Positions 42,556-51,237 are shown, numbered from the stretch's first letter. The stretch is DNA of 64,000 nt from Agathobacter ruminis (GCF_002735305.1 NZ_PDYG01000004.1:1-64000); one strand, 5' to 3'. Notes: generated from the letters alone by a model not told the origin. Program-made: numbers and translations.

Positions 42556-42764
42556 ATAAAATGATATATTTGTCTTTTTAAAATTATAATCTGAATATAC
42601 TTTTTCTTGTATTTCCAATATATTCCAGCTCGCCATTATCATTTTATAATCCGCCAACTATCATTTTATGATTATAAAATTATAATTTTATCTTGCTTTA
42701 CTGTATTTTCTGTGTATAATATAGATAAAGTGATGGTTAAATTATAACTTTACTATCATTTTAT
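42556..42764. promoter_or_regulatory. Operator array between XRE gene and recombinases
   Basis: ATCATTTTAT occurs at 42638-42647, 42660-42669 and 42755-42764 and inverted at 42556-42565. Between them lies a perfect 18-bp palindrome ATAAAATTATAATTTTAT (42674-42691). The array covers both divergent promoters. Confidence 0.7.
42693..42720 (+). promoter_or_regulatory. Promoter for the recombinase operon
   Basis: TTGCTT (42693-42698), 16-bp spacer, TATAAT (42715-42720), directly beside the 18-bp palindrome and between ATCATTTTAT sites. Confidence 0.65.
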
Positions 42765-42780
42765 AAAAACTTTTGCTTCA

Positions 42781-42972
42781 GTTTAGTAATGAGCGATTTA
42801 GACCCCCAAATGTATATAGAGGGATATATTTCTGCAGATTCAGACCTGAACTGTCCCATATGTTTTATGAAAGGGCATAAGCCCATATATTTTTTGAAAT
42901 TTATTTTAAAAATTTACACGAGTTTTTTAGTAATCAGTTCTGACTCGGTCCAAATATAAGGTAGAGGGATAA
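42781..42972 (+). repeat. TTTAGTAAT repeat block of element 2
   Basis: Units with TTAGTAAT at 42783-42790 and 42927-42934, each followed by a CCAAAT-type box (CCCCCAAATG, GTCCAAATA) and then GAGGGATA, plus a unit TTTCTGCAGATTCAGA...TGTCCCATATG (42829-42862). The order and sequence match the block at 6580-6710 of element 1 over about 130 bp (for example TTCTGACTCGnTCCAAATA). Both blocks point toward their downstream operon. The leader continues to 43130 with a GATATC pair at 43042-43063. Confidence 0.75.
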
Positions 42973-43130
42973 GAAGTAAATCGGATGCAATCACTTATAA
43001 ATGCTTACCTGATACAGCATCCACACTTACCACTTCTTCCATGATATCCATAGGTGATATCACAAAAGGACTTTTGGTATCAACTCCAACCGGAGTTTAC
43101 ATACAAATTTTAAGAAAGGAGGACACACAT

Positions 43131-43364
43131 ATGCTTAGACACATTTGGGTTACACCAAAGCAGTTTTGCGAGCTTACCAAATTATCAATGGATGAAATGA
43201 ATTCCATTGCTGATGAATATGGCTTCGTCACAAAGGAAGAAAACGGCCAGCTTTACTTAGATCTCATGGATTTTGGCTACGTCTACAAAACAGTCCACAT
43301 GATTAATCGCGTTGATTTAAGCAAAAGATATGAGCCATTCACAGAAGATGATTTATCAGCGTAG
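43131..43364 (+). CDS. Small unknown protein ahead of tnpA
   Basis: A 77-residue protein starting MLRHIWVTPKQFCELTK, 9 bases after AAAGGAGG; the longer reading from 43041 starts within the GATATC repeats. The first half looks like a MerR/excisionase-type helix-turn-helix (TPKQFCELTKLSMDEMNSIA) and the second like a wing. It may be a directionality or regulatory factor for the recombinases it precedes. Confidence 0.6.
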   Translation: MLRHIWVTPKQFCELTKLSMDEMNSIADEYGFVTKEENGQLYLDLMDFGYVYKTVHMINRVDLSKRYEPFTEDDLSA

Positions 43365-43404
43365 GTTCTGATTCGCAAATGATTGAGAAGGGAGGTGATG
43401 CGGA

Positions 43405-44517
43405 TTGAGCAGATACATCGTTGATTCAGTTTCTAATGGAACAATCGTGTACTTTATCATCCGCGACACTTCCAACAACTCAATTGTTCCACTTCCTACC
43501 AAGTATCTAAAATTCAAAAAGAATCTTGGCAGAAAGAAAAAGACTTTAAAGAACATAGCATTAAAGCTTACCTGGTATCTTAACTACCTTGAGGACAACA
43601 AACTTACCATCAACAAAGTGCTAGAGCTTTCCGCTTTTGAACAGCAGGAGCATTTCACAAGCTACCTACACTTTATTAGGGCAGGCAGACATACTGCATC
43701 AGGCAAATGTCCTGACAACAACACAGCAAACGACTACTTAAGAAGCATCTTCGATTTTTACGATTTCGTAATCCTCGAATATGACAACGGCACTGCACTT
43801 AAGGTACTTAGAGATTCCACCTTTGTATATACCAACTCCATTGGACTTCGATATGCAAAGACAGTAAAGACTTTTCATGGTTATCTTCCCAGAGAAGAAC
43901 ATCATGCAAAGAGTATTACAGAAGATGATTTACACACTTTGATTTCATCAGCACGAACCAAAAGAGACAAGCTCTTACTTCTTCTTTTGGAAGAAACCGG
44001 TTTTCGTATCGGTGAAATCTTAGGAATTAAATATACGACAGACATTGATTTTGAAAACAAGAAAGTATTTGTTCGCTACAGAGAAACAAATCCAAACGGT
44101 GCTTATGCGAAATATGCAGAAGAACGTGGAGCAAGAATTTCAAACTCTACATTTGACCTTCTCATGATTTATTTAACTGATACGACCGAGCTTCGCAAAA
44201 ACACAGATTACCTATTTGTTTCTGAAAGCGGTCCTTCCAAGGGAAAGCCCCTTACCTTAAGTGGTGTAAATTCCCTATTTGAAAGACTAGAAAAGAGATG
44301 TGGTATTAGCGGACATTCCCATATGCTTAGACACTACTTTGCTAATGAGCGAAGAAAAGCTGGTTGGGACATGGCACAGATTTCAACTTCTTTAGGTCAC
44401 AAGAACATCGCTACTACAGAAGCTTACCTAAATGTTGAAGATGACGAGCTTGCCGAAGCAAACGACAACTACTTCGTTGAATCTATGAAGTTTGTCAACA
44501 TTAACGACTTCCTTTAG
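43405..44517 (+). CDS. tnpA: Tn554 TnpA-like tyrosine recombinase
   Basis: A 370-residue recombinase (Tn554 TnpA is 361). The start is TTG, 8 bases after GGGAGGTG. The core-binding domain spans about 45-155 and the catalytic domain 165-365, with R201 (GFRIGE), H306-x-x-R309 (HMLRH), H332 (GHKN) and Y341 (EAYLNV). It should work with TnpB in strand exchange at the core sequence. First of four recombination genes. Confidence 0.92.
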   Translation: MSRYIVDSVSNGTIVYFIIRDTSNNSIVPLPTKYLKFKKNLGRKKKTLKNIALKLTWYLNYLEDNKLTINKVLELSAFEQQEHFTSYLHFIRAGRHTASGKCPDNNTANDYLRSIFDFYDFVILEYDNGTALKVLRDSTFVYTNSIGLRYAKTVKTFHGYLPREEHHAKSITEDDLHTLISSARTKRDKLLLLLLEETGFRIGEILGIKYTTDIDFENKKVFVRYRETNPNGAYAKYAEERGARISNSTFDLLMIYLTDTTELRKNTDYLFVSESGPSKGKPLTLSGVNSLFERLEKRCGISGHSHMLRHYFANERRKAGWDMAQISTSLGHKNIATTEAYLNVEDDELAEANDNYFVESMKFVNINDFL

Positions 44518-44631
44518 GATGCCGCACTTATGATATGGCTTTCGTTCATCTGTAAAGCCTACCTACTGATATTTTTACCCCGGCTTGACAGATTCTCTTA
44601 CAGCCAAGAGTAGTGGCTAAGCATCCTAAAG
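44512..44631 (+). ncRNA. Possible structured RNA between tnpA and tnpB
   Basis: CTTTAGGATGC (44512-44522) pairs with GCATCCTAAAG (44621-44631), enclosing two inner stems: GGCTTT/AAAGCC (44537-44559) and GGCT/AGCC (44582-44605). The result is a three-way junction that overlaps the tnpA stop and ends 30 bases before tnpB. It might be an attenuator, ribozyme-like element or protein site. No known family recognised. Confidence 0.45.
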
Positions 44632-44660
44632 AAAAACATTACACGAAAGGAGATTGCCTT

Positions 44661-46577
44661 ATGGGCGCACTGAAAATAGCACAAATTGAATATTCTTACG
44701 TCCATGAGGAAATCATTCGCACTGGATACAAAGAAGCTACCGGTATTGATTTAATTGAGAGCTTCTTACTAAGTCGAAGAATAACTTCCTTAGATGACGT
44801 AGACCTTGATACTGCAATTGATTTCTACAACATGGTTTTGACTTGTACAACAATTACAGACACACAGAAAGCTCACTTTGCATCAGCTCTTGAAATGATA
44901 ATCCGCTTAAGAGGAAAGTCTTTTCCTGAGTTAAAAGAAGTCATCAAGGACAGAGCCAAGCGAAACAAGCTGGAGTTCTTCTTAGCATTACGAAACATCA
45001 CTGACTTAGCTGATATTGATGCAGTCGACAGAGTAGAGTTTGAACGCTACATATCAAACACCTTTGTAGCCAAACGAATCGAATATATAAAGATCATCGA
45101 TAGAGCAAAGCTATATGCCATTGAGCAGTCAATGAACGATTTACATCCACATGTACTTCGTTATGAGAACAAGCTTATTTACCTTACATATCATCCGAAC
45201 ATCGCAATTGCAAAGCAGTTTGAATATACGCAGGTAAAGGAACCGCTTTTCTTTGATTTTTCGCTCAATGTTTCTGAGGTTTTAAAGCGTCAGGTATTTG
45301 CATTACTAAAATACAACCTTGAAGACGGAGACAAAGTAACTACACATATGCTTCTTCAGAATCGTATTACTCCGCTTTGGTACTTATACAAATACTGTGT
45401 TGAGCATGAAATTGATGATATTTCAAAGGTTACAAATGCTGAAGTAGAAGGATTTATAGAGTACTTAAATACATTACCAATAAAGAGCACCACATGTTCT
45501 AGAGCTGCATTTAAGCGAATACGAAAGTTTACATTTTTAAATGCACCATCAATTGATTGGGATGCATCCGCTTGGTTTTTAGAGCGCTTTTCCTTTACAG
45601 AAGGAAGAGTAAATCCTTCAAATCCATGTGAAGCATTCTACTTTGATGATGTTGAAATAACAGAAAACCTTGATTTACTGAAAGACTACATGAAATACCT
45701 ACTTGGTCTTTCTCAGAGACTTTCAATTACATCTATTTACATGATTTACAACAATGTAAAGCGAATGCTTTTCTACTTCGATGAAAATGGCATTTACCTT
45801 ACTAAGCTTACAAAGGCAGACCTTGAAAACTACATCAATTACTTGCAAAGAAAAGATGTCCGTGTTGCAACTATAAATTCGCACCTAGGTGAGATTTCTA
45901 AATTCATTTACTACTTAGAAGCAAAAGAATGTATACAGCCTCTTAGATTTCACTTTGAAAAATACAGAGGATTTGAGGTTTACAAACACAACGACATTTC
46001 CGTTTCAAAGGAAGATCAAAGAAAAGTTTTCGAGGTGCTTGGATACTTCCCTGAGGAGCTTCGATTAATGTTTTTAAATCTTTGGTGTTTAGGTATTCGA
46101 ATAAATGAAGTCTGCACAATAAAAGGAAATGCTTACCTCTTTGATGGCTCAACCGCTTGGTTTTTGATCTATCAGAACAAAGCCAAAAGAGAAAAACGAA
46201 TCCCTATACCAACAGAGCTTTACGACCTTATGACAGAATACATCAAGCGAAACAATATCGCTCCAGATGAATATGTGTTTAAAGCCCCACATACAAACGG
46301 ACCTTACCGCTCTGGAACCTTCAGAAAGCAGATGAATATTCTCTTTGACAAGTATGGAATATCTGAAACCTATAAGTTCAAACCCCATGGCTACAGACAC
46401 ACACTTGCCACGGAGCTTTACAACGATGGCGCCAATATTCAGTGCATCAGAGAATACTTAGGACACTCTAGCGAAGACATGACCAAGCACTACATCGACC
46501 ATCTACCAAATAAGATAGACAAATTAAATGAAGAATACTTCGCTACCAAAAATAAGGAGGGCATTCAATGGAACTAA
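44661..46577 (+). CDS. tnpB: Tn554 TnpB-like tyrosine recombinase (first copy)
   Basis: A 638-residue recombinase (Tn554 TnpB is 630). The start at 44661 follows AAAGGAG; a GTG reading at 44613 lies inside the stem region. The long N-terminal half (1-400) is helical; the catalytic domain near the end shows the Arg in LGIRINE, HGYRH, GHSS and the tyrosine in KHYIDH. It overlaps the next gene by 10 bases. Confidence 0.9.
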   Translation: MGALKIAQIEYSYVHEEIIRTGYKEATGIDLIESFLLSRRITSLDDVDLDTAIDFYNMVLTCTTITDTQKAHFASALEMIIRLRGKSFPELKEVIKDRAKRNKLEFFLALRNITDLADIDAVDRVEFERYISNTFVAKRIEYIKIIDRAKLYAIEQSMNDLHPHVLRYENKLIYLTYHPNIAIAKQFEYTQVKEPLFFDFSLNVSEVLKRQVFALLKYNLEDGDKVTTHMLLQNRITPLWYLYKYCVEHEIDDISKVTNAEVEGFIEYLNTLPIKSTTCSRAAFKRIRKFTFLNAPSIDWDASAWFLERFSFTEGRVNPSNPCEAFYFDDVEITENLDLLKDYMKYLLGLSQRLSITSIYMIYNNVKRMLFYFDENGIYLTKLTKADLENYINYLQRKDVRVATINSHLGEISKFIYYLEAKECIQPLRFHFEKYRGFEVYKHNDISVSKEDQRKVFEVLGYFPEELRLMFLNLWCLGIRINEVCTIKGNAYLFDGSTAWFLIYQNKAKREKRIPIPTELYDLMTEYIKRNNIAPDEYVFKAPHTNGPYRSGTFRKQMNILFDKYGISETYKFKPHGYRHTLATELYNDGANIQCIREYLGHSSEDMTKHYIDHLPNKIDKLNEEYFATKNKEGIQWN

Positions 46578-48457
46578 AATTTAAAGAATTTAACAGTTAT
46601 AAGCACCTAACGGAAAAAGACTTAAAATCCGACTACTACAAACCGGAGTATGGCTTTGATTTAAGCCTACTTCCAACGCTTTCTCTCCAAGAGCAGTTAG
46701 CTCCTTTTATCTTAGAGCGAGGGAACACACTAACCTTTTTAAGTCTTTACATAGACCGTAGAAGCTACATGCTCTTTGCTGAATTCATATCCAACTGTTA
46801 TCCGGATCTTGAATCTATGTTAGACCTTGATGTTGAATCAGCTACAGCAAGAATGATTGGTTTTCTCCATGACAAAAATATTAATCCTAGAAGAAAACAG
46901 ATAGATGGTTTTGTCTTGCATCCTGCTATTCGCTACATAGGCCAAGCACATTTTTATTGCTTACCTAAGGACAATTTCATCTTCTATAGAGACCTTGACT
47001 GCTACAAAGACGTTCCAAAGAAGAAGCAATCCTCCGCACATTATCATCCGGAGTACTTCTTCAACCTTAATATATTACCGTCCTCCTTAATAGAAGAATT
47101 TCGAGAATTCATTACTGCAAGGGGAAAGGAATTATCTTTTACCAGTATTACCAATGAAAGACGATGCTTTGGCCACATAGCTGACTTTTTATGCGATACC
47201 TATCCATCCATCAAGTCTTTATATGACTTAGACAAAGATAGCTGTATTAGAAAATATAAAATTTGGGCTATGAAGCATCAGATACCTTTAACCATTACCA
47301 GTAATAAGAGAAACAAGTTACATCCAGAAACAAAGATACATCCGTTTTTTAAGTACCTAAAGACCATCCTTTCTTACTTTACCTATGATGACGGATTATT
47401 CCATTTTGAGGATGATATATGGATATTGGATAGGCTTGATTTTCCTGTCAGGCGTCCTCCGGTTAACACAATTGCTAGCATCAATTTTGAGAACATCCTT
47501 CAAGACAAGATGAAAGCTGAAACAAAGAAAGCTATTCTCTTTCGTCTCAAGGAAGTTTCTGCAAGAACAGCAGTAAATGATGTACATGTAATTAATGTTT
47601 TCACCGAATATCTTGCAAGGGATTACCCTCAAATAGAATCCTTTGCCGAAATTGATCGAGAGGTAATTGAGTCTTACTTGATTTACCTAAATACGGAAGA
47701 TACTAGACGCAAGAACTATCGCACAGAGCTTATATCTCTAAAGATTATATTAGCCACCATAGGTCTTGTAATAGATGAATATTCTCTTACGAAATTATTC
47801 TTCCCTGAAGATATTCCAAAGAACAATATTCCAGTCTTTCGCTTTTATACGGATAGCGAGCTTGAAACTTTAAATAGAGGATTTAAAACTCTAGATTCTC
47901 AGACCGGACGATTAATGATTCTTCATGAAATCTTAGGTTGCAGAATCTCTGAGACACTTACCTTAAGAACGGATTGTATTAGAGAAGATGAAAACGGACA
48001 CTTATACATCACCATTCATCAGGCCAAAGTTAACAGAAGTTATCGAAAGCCTATAAACGATGATATTAAAAATTTAATTGAAAGTGCCATTGCATACACA
48101 ACATCACATTACGGTCCACGAGATTATATCTTTGTTGACGACAATAATCCTGATAAGCCTATGACCTATGGAGCAATGTATTACCGAGTACAGTGCATGA
48201 TTATTGAAAACGACTTACGTGATGACCACGGAGAACTCTTTACTGTAAGTACTCATCTTTTCAGAAAGACCTATGGAAAAAGACTTTGTGATATGGGACT
48301 TGATGATTCTATTATCGCCAAGTTACTTGGACATGCCAATACTTCATCTGTTAAGCACTACCGCAGAATGACAAGTAAAGTCCTTGCTGAAGGCACTAAA
48401 AAACTTAGAGAAGAAAAGGACAAAACCATTAATAAATACAAAGGAGGTTGGAACTAA
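46568..48457 (+). CDS. Tn554 TnpB-like tyrosine recombinase (second copy)
   Basis: A 629-residue paralogue of the preceding protein. It begins with two similar modules (about 15-135 and 155-250, each with a Y-P-x-I/L-S/E-S-L/M-DLD pattern). The catalytic region has GCRISE, HLFRKTYG, GHAN and KHYRRM, so R-H-R-H-Y appears complete. Classical Tn554 has one TnpB. Two large, divergent recombinases in one operon are unusual. Its stop overlaps the tnpC start (TAATG). Confidence 0.9.
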   Translation: MELKFKEFNSYKHLTEKDLKSDYYKPEYGFDLSLLPTLSLQEQLAPFILERGNTLTFLSLYIDRRSYMLFAEFISNCYPDLESMLDLDVESATARMIGFLHDKNINPRRKQIDGFVLHPAIRYIGQAHFYCLPKDNFIFYRDLDCYKDVPKKKQSSAHYHPEYFFNLNILPSSLIEEFREFITARGKELSFTSITNERRCFGHIADFLCDTYPSIKSLYDLDKDSCIRKYKIWAMKHQIPLTITSNKRNKLHPETKIHPFFKYLKTILSYFTYDDGLFHFEDDIWILDRLDFPVRRPPVNTIASINFENILQDKMKAETKKAILFRLKEVSARTAVNDVHVINVFTEYLARDYPQIESFAEIDREVIESYLIYLNTEDTRRKNYRTELISLKIILATIGLVIDEYSLTKLFFPEDIPKNNIPVFRFYTDSELETLNRGFKTLDSQTGRLMILHEILGCRISETLTLRTDCIREDENGHLYITIHQAKVNRSYRKPINDDIKNLIESAIAYTTSHYGPRDYIFVDDNNPDKPMTYGAMYYRVQCMIIENDLRDDHGELFTVSTHLFRKTYGKRLCDMGLDDSIIAKLLGHANTSSVKHYRRMTSKVLAEGTKKLREEKDKTINKYKGGWN

Positions 48458-48834
48458 TGGCAAACTACACAAACATGCTAAAAAGCAATCACGACAGATC
48501 TGAAGCTATGCTAAACCTTTCCCTTACCACAATTTCGGAAATGGTTGAGGATGGCGAAAAAGTCACTGTCGCAGAACTCGTAAGACGCACTGGCTTTTCT
48601 AGAGACTACTTCTACAAAAATAAAGATGTTCACGAAGCACTTACAAATGCTATCACCTTACAAACCGGAAAAGTCTTTATTAACAGAAAAGAAGAGTCTC
48701 TTCTAAAAGCTACCAGACGAGAAAACGAATTACTAAAGCTAAAGATTATTTCTTTAGAAAAGAACATTGAAACATTAACTGCTGAGCTTAAAAAGAAAAG
48801 CTCTTCAGAATTTGACCTAGTTAACAATTTATAA
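48457..48834 (+). CDS. tnpC: Tn554 TnpC-like accessory protein
   Basis: A 125-residue protein, exactly the size of Tn554 TnpC. The N-terminus (VTVAELVRRTGFSRDYFYKN) looks like a helix-turn-helix and the C-terminus is a coiled coil (ENELLKLKIISLEKNIETLT). TnpC influences orientation and efficiency of Tn554 insertion. ATG shares bases with the previous stop; AAAGGAGG is 9 bases upstream. Confidence 0.82.
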   Translation: MANYTNMLKSNHDRSEAMLNLSLTTISEMVEDGEKVTVAELVRRTGFSRDYFYKNKDVHEALTNAITLQTGKVFINRKEESLLKATRRENELLKLKIISLEKNIETLTAELKKKSSSEFDLVNNL

Positions 48835-48852
48835 GAAAGAGAGGATTTTAAA

Positions 48853-49770
48853 ATGAGTGAATTAATTATTGGAGTAGACGTTGGATTTGGTAACACAAAG
48901 ACATCACACAAAGTATTTTCTAGTGGAGTGATTAAGCATTCCACAAAGCCACCTATTTCAAGCATGGTGGTTGAGACAAATGAGGGATTCTATTCAGTTG
49001 GCAATCCTAAGATTACCATTCAGGAATCTAAAATGAATAACGAGGATATGCTTGTTCTCACCGAAGCTGCTATCGCAGAAGAACTTAAGATGCAGGGCAT
49101 GACTCAGGCTGACATCCATCTTGGTGTAGGTGTTCCACTTACACGTATGGGAGCCGAAAAAGAACCTATGCTTGATTACTACAAGTGCAATCGTAAACTT
49201 GTTTTCAAGTATGAAGATGTAACCTATAGCATCAACCTTTTAAGTATAAATGTATATCCACAGGGCTATGCCGGAATCGTGAACTATATCAACAAATTCA
49301 GCAGACTTGCTGTTGTTATCGACATTGGAAGTTGGACGATTGATATCATGCCTATCCGTGAGAGAAAAGCTGATGCTGGTAACTGCAAGAGCCTTTCTCT
49401 TGGAACCATTACATGTATGCACAAAATCAATGAACACCTAAGAGAGCAGTTTAACGGTGAAGCAGATGAAATCTTACTTAAGGATGTAATGATTACCGGT
49501 TCAAGCGTTGATCTTCCACCTAAGTATCTTACAGTCATTCAGAACGACCTTAAAACCTACGTGGAAGACATTATGGGACAGCTTCGCGCCTTACAGTTCA
49601 ACCTTGATACAACTCAGCTTATCTTTATCGGTGGTGGTTCTACAATCATTAAGAACTTCCTTGATGCTGAGAAGTATCCAAAAGCTACTGTAATCGATGA
49701 TGTTCATATCAATGCGAAAGGTTATGAAGACCTTATCCGCTACCAGATAAGAAACGGAGGATTAAAGTAA
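48853..49770 (+). CDS. parM: ParM-like actin-family partition ATPase
   Basis: A 305-residue actin-like protein. Phosphate loop 1 is GVDVGFGNTK (7-16), phosphate loop 2 VVIDIGSWTID (near 154-164) and the adenosine motif IFIGGGSTII (near 259-268). ParM filaments push plasmid copies apart with ParR. Its presence implies a circular low-copy form of element 2. The stop overlaps parR (TAATG). Confidence 0.88.
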   Translation: MSELIIGVDVGFGNTKTSHKVFSSGVIKHSTKPPISSMVVETNEGFYSVGNPKITIQESKMNNEDMLVLTEAAIAEELKMQGMTQADIHLGVGVPLTRMGAEKEPMLDYYKCNRKLVFKYEDVTYSINLLSINVYPQGYAGIVNYINKFSRLAVVIDIGSWTIDIMPIRERKADAGNCKSLSLGTITCMHKINEHLREQFNGEADEILLKDVMITGSSVDLPPKYLTVIQNDLKTYVEDIMGQLRALQFNLDTTQLIFIGGGSTIIKNFLDAEKYPKATVIDDVHINAKGYEDLIRYQIRNGGLK

Positions 49771-50123
49771 TGAAATCCTTTGCCAAAACCATCAGATTCT
49801 ATGACACACACAAAGATCAGGTGGCAATAAAGGCAATTTCTAACTATGCCGAATACGGCTTTAGCAGTGCCAATGAAATGGTTGTGACAGCTCTGTATGA
49901 ACTTGCAGAGCGTCATAACAACCATTCCTCAAACGAACTGCCACTTGATGAACTAGCAGACAAAATCGTAGCTAAGCTCGGTGGAAATATCACCATTGTC
50001 TCGGGAACTACAGAGGCTAATCCTTCTTCTTGTGTTTCCTCCGGTCCCGAAACATGGGATACCCCAGAACCAGCTACAGATGAAAATATCAGTGATGTGA
50101 TGGCTGATATACTATCGTTTTAA
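49770..50123 (+). CDS. parR: ParR-like DNA-binding adaptor
   Basis: A 117-residue protein with a ribbon-helix-helix-like N-terminus (TIRFYDTHKDQVAIKAISNY), the usual DNA-binding part of ParR, and an acidic, Ser/Pro-rich C-terminus that would contact ParM. Translationally coupled to parM. The centromere parC is not obvious; GATAT-rich repeats near the right end are one candidate. Confidence 0.7.
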   Translation: MKSFAKTIRFYDTHKDQVAIKAISNYAEYGFSSANEMVVTALYELAERHNNHSSNELPLDELADKIVAKLGGNITIVSGTTEANPSSCVSSGPETWDTPEPATDENISDVMADILSF

Positions 50124-50160
50124 TAAAGGAGCAAAAACATGAATTTAAGAAACAAAAGTC

Positions 50161-50478
50161 CTACACACACTTATATTTAGGACGTCTAATAAAACGTTCA
50201 TTCCACTTCCTCAAAAGGGAATATTCATCATGGGATTTAATGGATCTGATGCATTGTGATACGTTGTAACATTGCCAATGCCTATGATAATATTTCTGAC
50301 CTGGATGTTTATGATAAAGGATAATAGGATATTCTGAATAAGCAGGATTCCTCTTTTGAATGATCCACGAATCCTTTGTATTTTTACTTTGAATCTCAAT
50401 GAAGTTATCCTCTACAGGATACCTAAGTACCTTGAAATAACCTTTATCAATGAGATGTAACTCTTTATAGGTAAACAT
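50161..50478 (-). CDS. Unknown 105-residue protein at the right end
   Basis: A basic, aromatic-rich protein (HKHPGQKYYHRHWQCYNV) starting behind GGGGGG. No membrane segment. Its position beside the element terminus and its opposite orientation suggest cargo. Not recognised. Confidence 0.5.
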   Translation of the reverse strand: MFTYKELHLIDKGYFKVLRYPVEDNFIEIQSKNTKDSWIIQKRNPAYSEYPIILYHKHPGQKYYHRHWQCYNVSQCIRSIKSHDEYSLLRKWNERFIRRPKYKCV

Positions 50479-50494
50479 TAAAGACCCCCCTTCT

Positions 50495-50568
50495 TATTGA
50501 TACTGATATATTGATTGATAGGATGGATATGATACAGACATATAGATATATTCTTTCTACAGATTCTA
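50495..50568. repeat. GATA-rich right end of element 2
   Basis: GATA occurs repeatedly between 50495 and 50546 (GATACTGATATATTG, GATAGGATGG, ATGATACAG, AGATATATTC). ACAGATTCTA at 50559-50568 is repeated at 32497-32506 near the left end. These are likely recombinase or TnpC binding sites. Confidence 0.45.
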
Positions 50569-50667
50569 TAATGAATAAGAGATAAAGTACTTCTCGACCA
50601 CGATCAAAACCAGTTCAACCACTCCTACCGCATTTTCATCTTCGATAAAATTATTTAATTTAAACAT
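50566..50667 (-). pseudogene. flp: 5' half of the flp pilin gene
   Basis: Begins MFKLNNFIEDENAVGVVELV behind GGAGGG and reads on to LIVV, then runs into element sequence for nine codons (EKYFISYSL) and stops. The first 24 residues are a typical Flp prepilin: short leader, conserved Glu, start of the hydrophobic helix. The remainder is at 32350-32448. The truncated 33-residue product cannot form a pilin. Confidence 0.93.
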
Positions 50668-50679
50668 AATTAATCCCTC

Positions 50680-51237
50680 CTATACTTTAAAATTAAGCAA
50701 TGCCGGTGTCATCACAATTGCCATCACAACGCCCATCATTAGCATCATGGGGAAGAGCATTTTCGTCCCTGCTTCTTCACCCGATTTGAGTGCCATTCGT
50801 TTGCGCTCCACAAATGCGGCTTCTGTCTCATCCTCCAACAGCGGAGCCAAAGCTCGGCTGCCCTTCTCAAGGTTTTGAACAAGCAATCGTGAAAGCCTGC
50901 CATACTCGATAATCCCTGCATTTATTGCAAGTGCATGGTATACAGAACGTTCGCTTTCACCGTCCGCCATCCGCTTTGTTCCTGTCACAAATAATTCGAA
51001 TCCCGGATGTTCTTTTTTGTTCCGCTTTGTGCTGTATCGAGCGGATATTTTGTTCCAAGCGTACTTAATCGGCATTCCTGCACTCACAAAAACCGCCATA
51101 TTTCCAACGATTTCCGGATAATCGAGCTTCAATTTTCTACGTTGCTCCTGCAGCTTCTTTTTTTGTTTCTCCAGGCGCGATACATAGAGCAAAACTGCAA
51201 TCACGCTGAGATATATGATAAGATGTAGCGCCTTCAT
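50680..51237 (-). CDS. tadC: TadC-like pilus assembly membrane protein
   Basis: A 185-residue type II secretion F-domain protein with an N-terminal helix (LIIYLSVIAVLLYV), a cytosolic helical domain (35-155) and a C-terminal helix (MLFPMMLMMGVVMAIVM). With TadB it forms the inner-membrane platform of the Tad machine. Shorter than usual TadC (often near 300), probably lacking part of the first membrane region. 12 bp upstream of flp. Confidence 0.85.
   Translation of the reverse strand: MKALHLIIYLSVIAVLLYVSRLEKQKKKLQEQRRKLKLDYPEIVGNMAVFVSAGMPIKYAWNKISARYSTKRNKKEHPGFELFVTGTKRMADGESERSVYHALAINAGIIEYGRLSRLLVQNLEKGSRALAPLLEDETEAAFVERKRMALKSGEEAGTKMLFPMMLMMGVVMAIVMTPALLNFKV

Larger units (their letters stand above)
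32444..50601. mobile_element. Element 2: Tn554-like mobilizable element inside flp
   Basis: About 18.1 kb between two copies of ACCAC (32444-32448 and 50597-50601). Outside the copies the flanks rejoin to an uninterrupted flp gene, and only one copy of the 5-bp core belongs to the target. Contents: mobC-relaxase, two small unknown genes, a candidate six-gene defence operon, a TnpA-TnpB-TnpB-TnpC recombinase cluster, ParMR, and a small gene at the right end. Tn554 family elements insert site-specifically without target duplication using a short core; the recombinase set fits that family, the paralogous TnpB pair and the plasmid-type genes do not. Confidence 0.92.

Noticed and set aside
50139-50180. 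A 13-codon ORF behind AAAGGAG after parR
   Set aside because: Good ribosome site, but it is too short to support and runs into the convergent 50161 gene; may be a remnant of a third par-operon gene.
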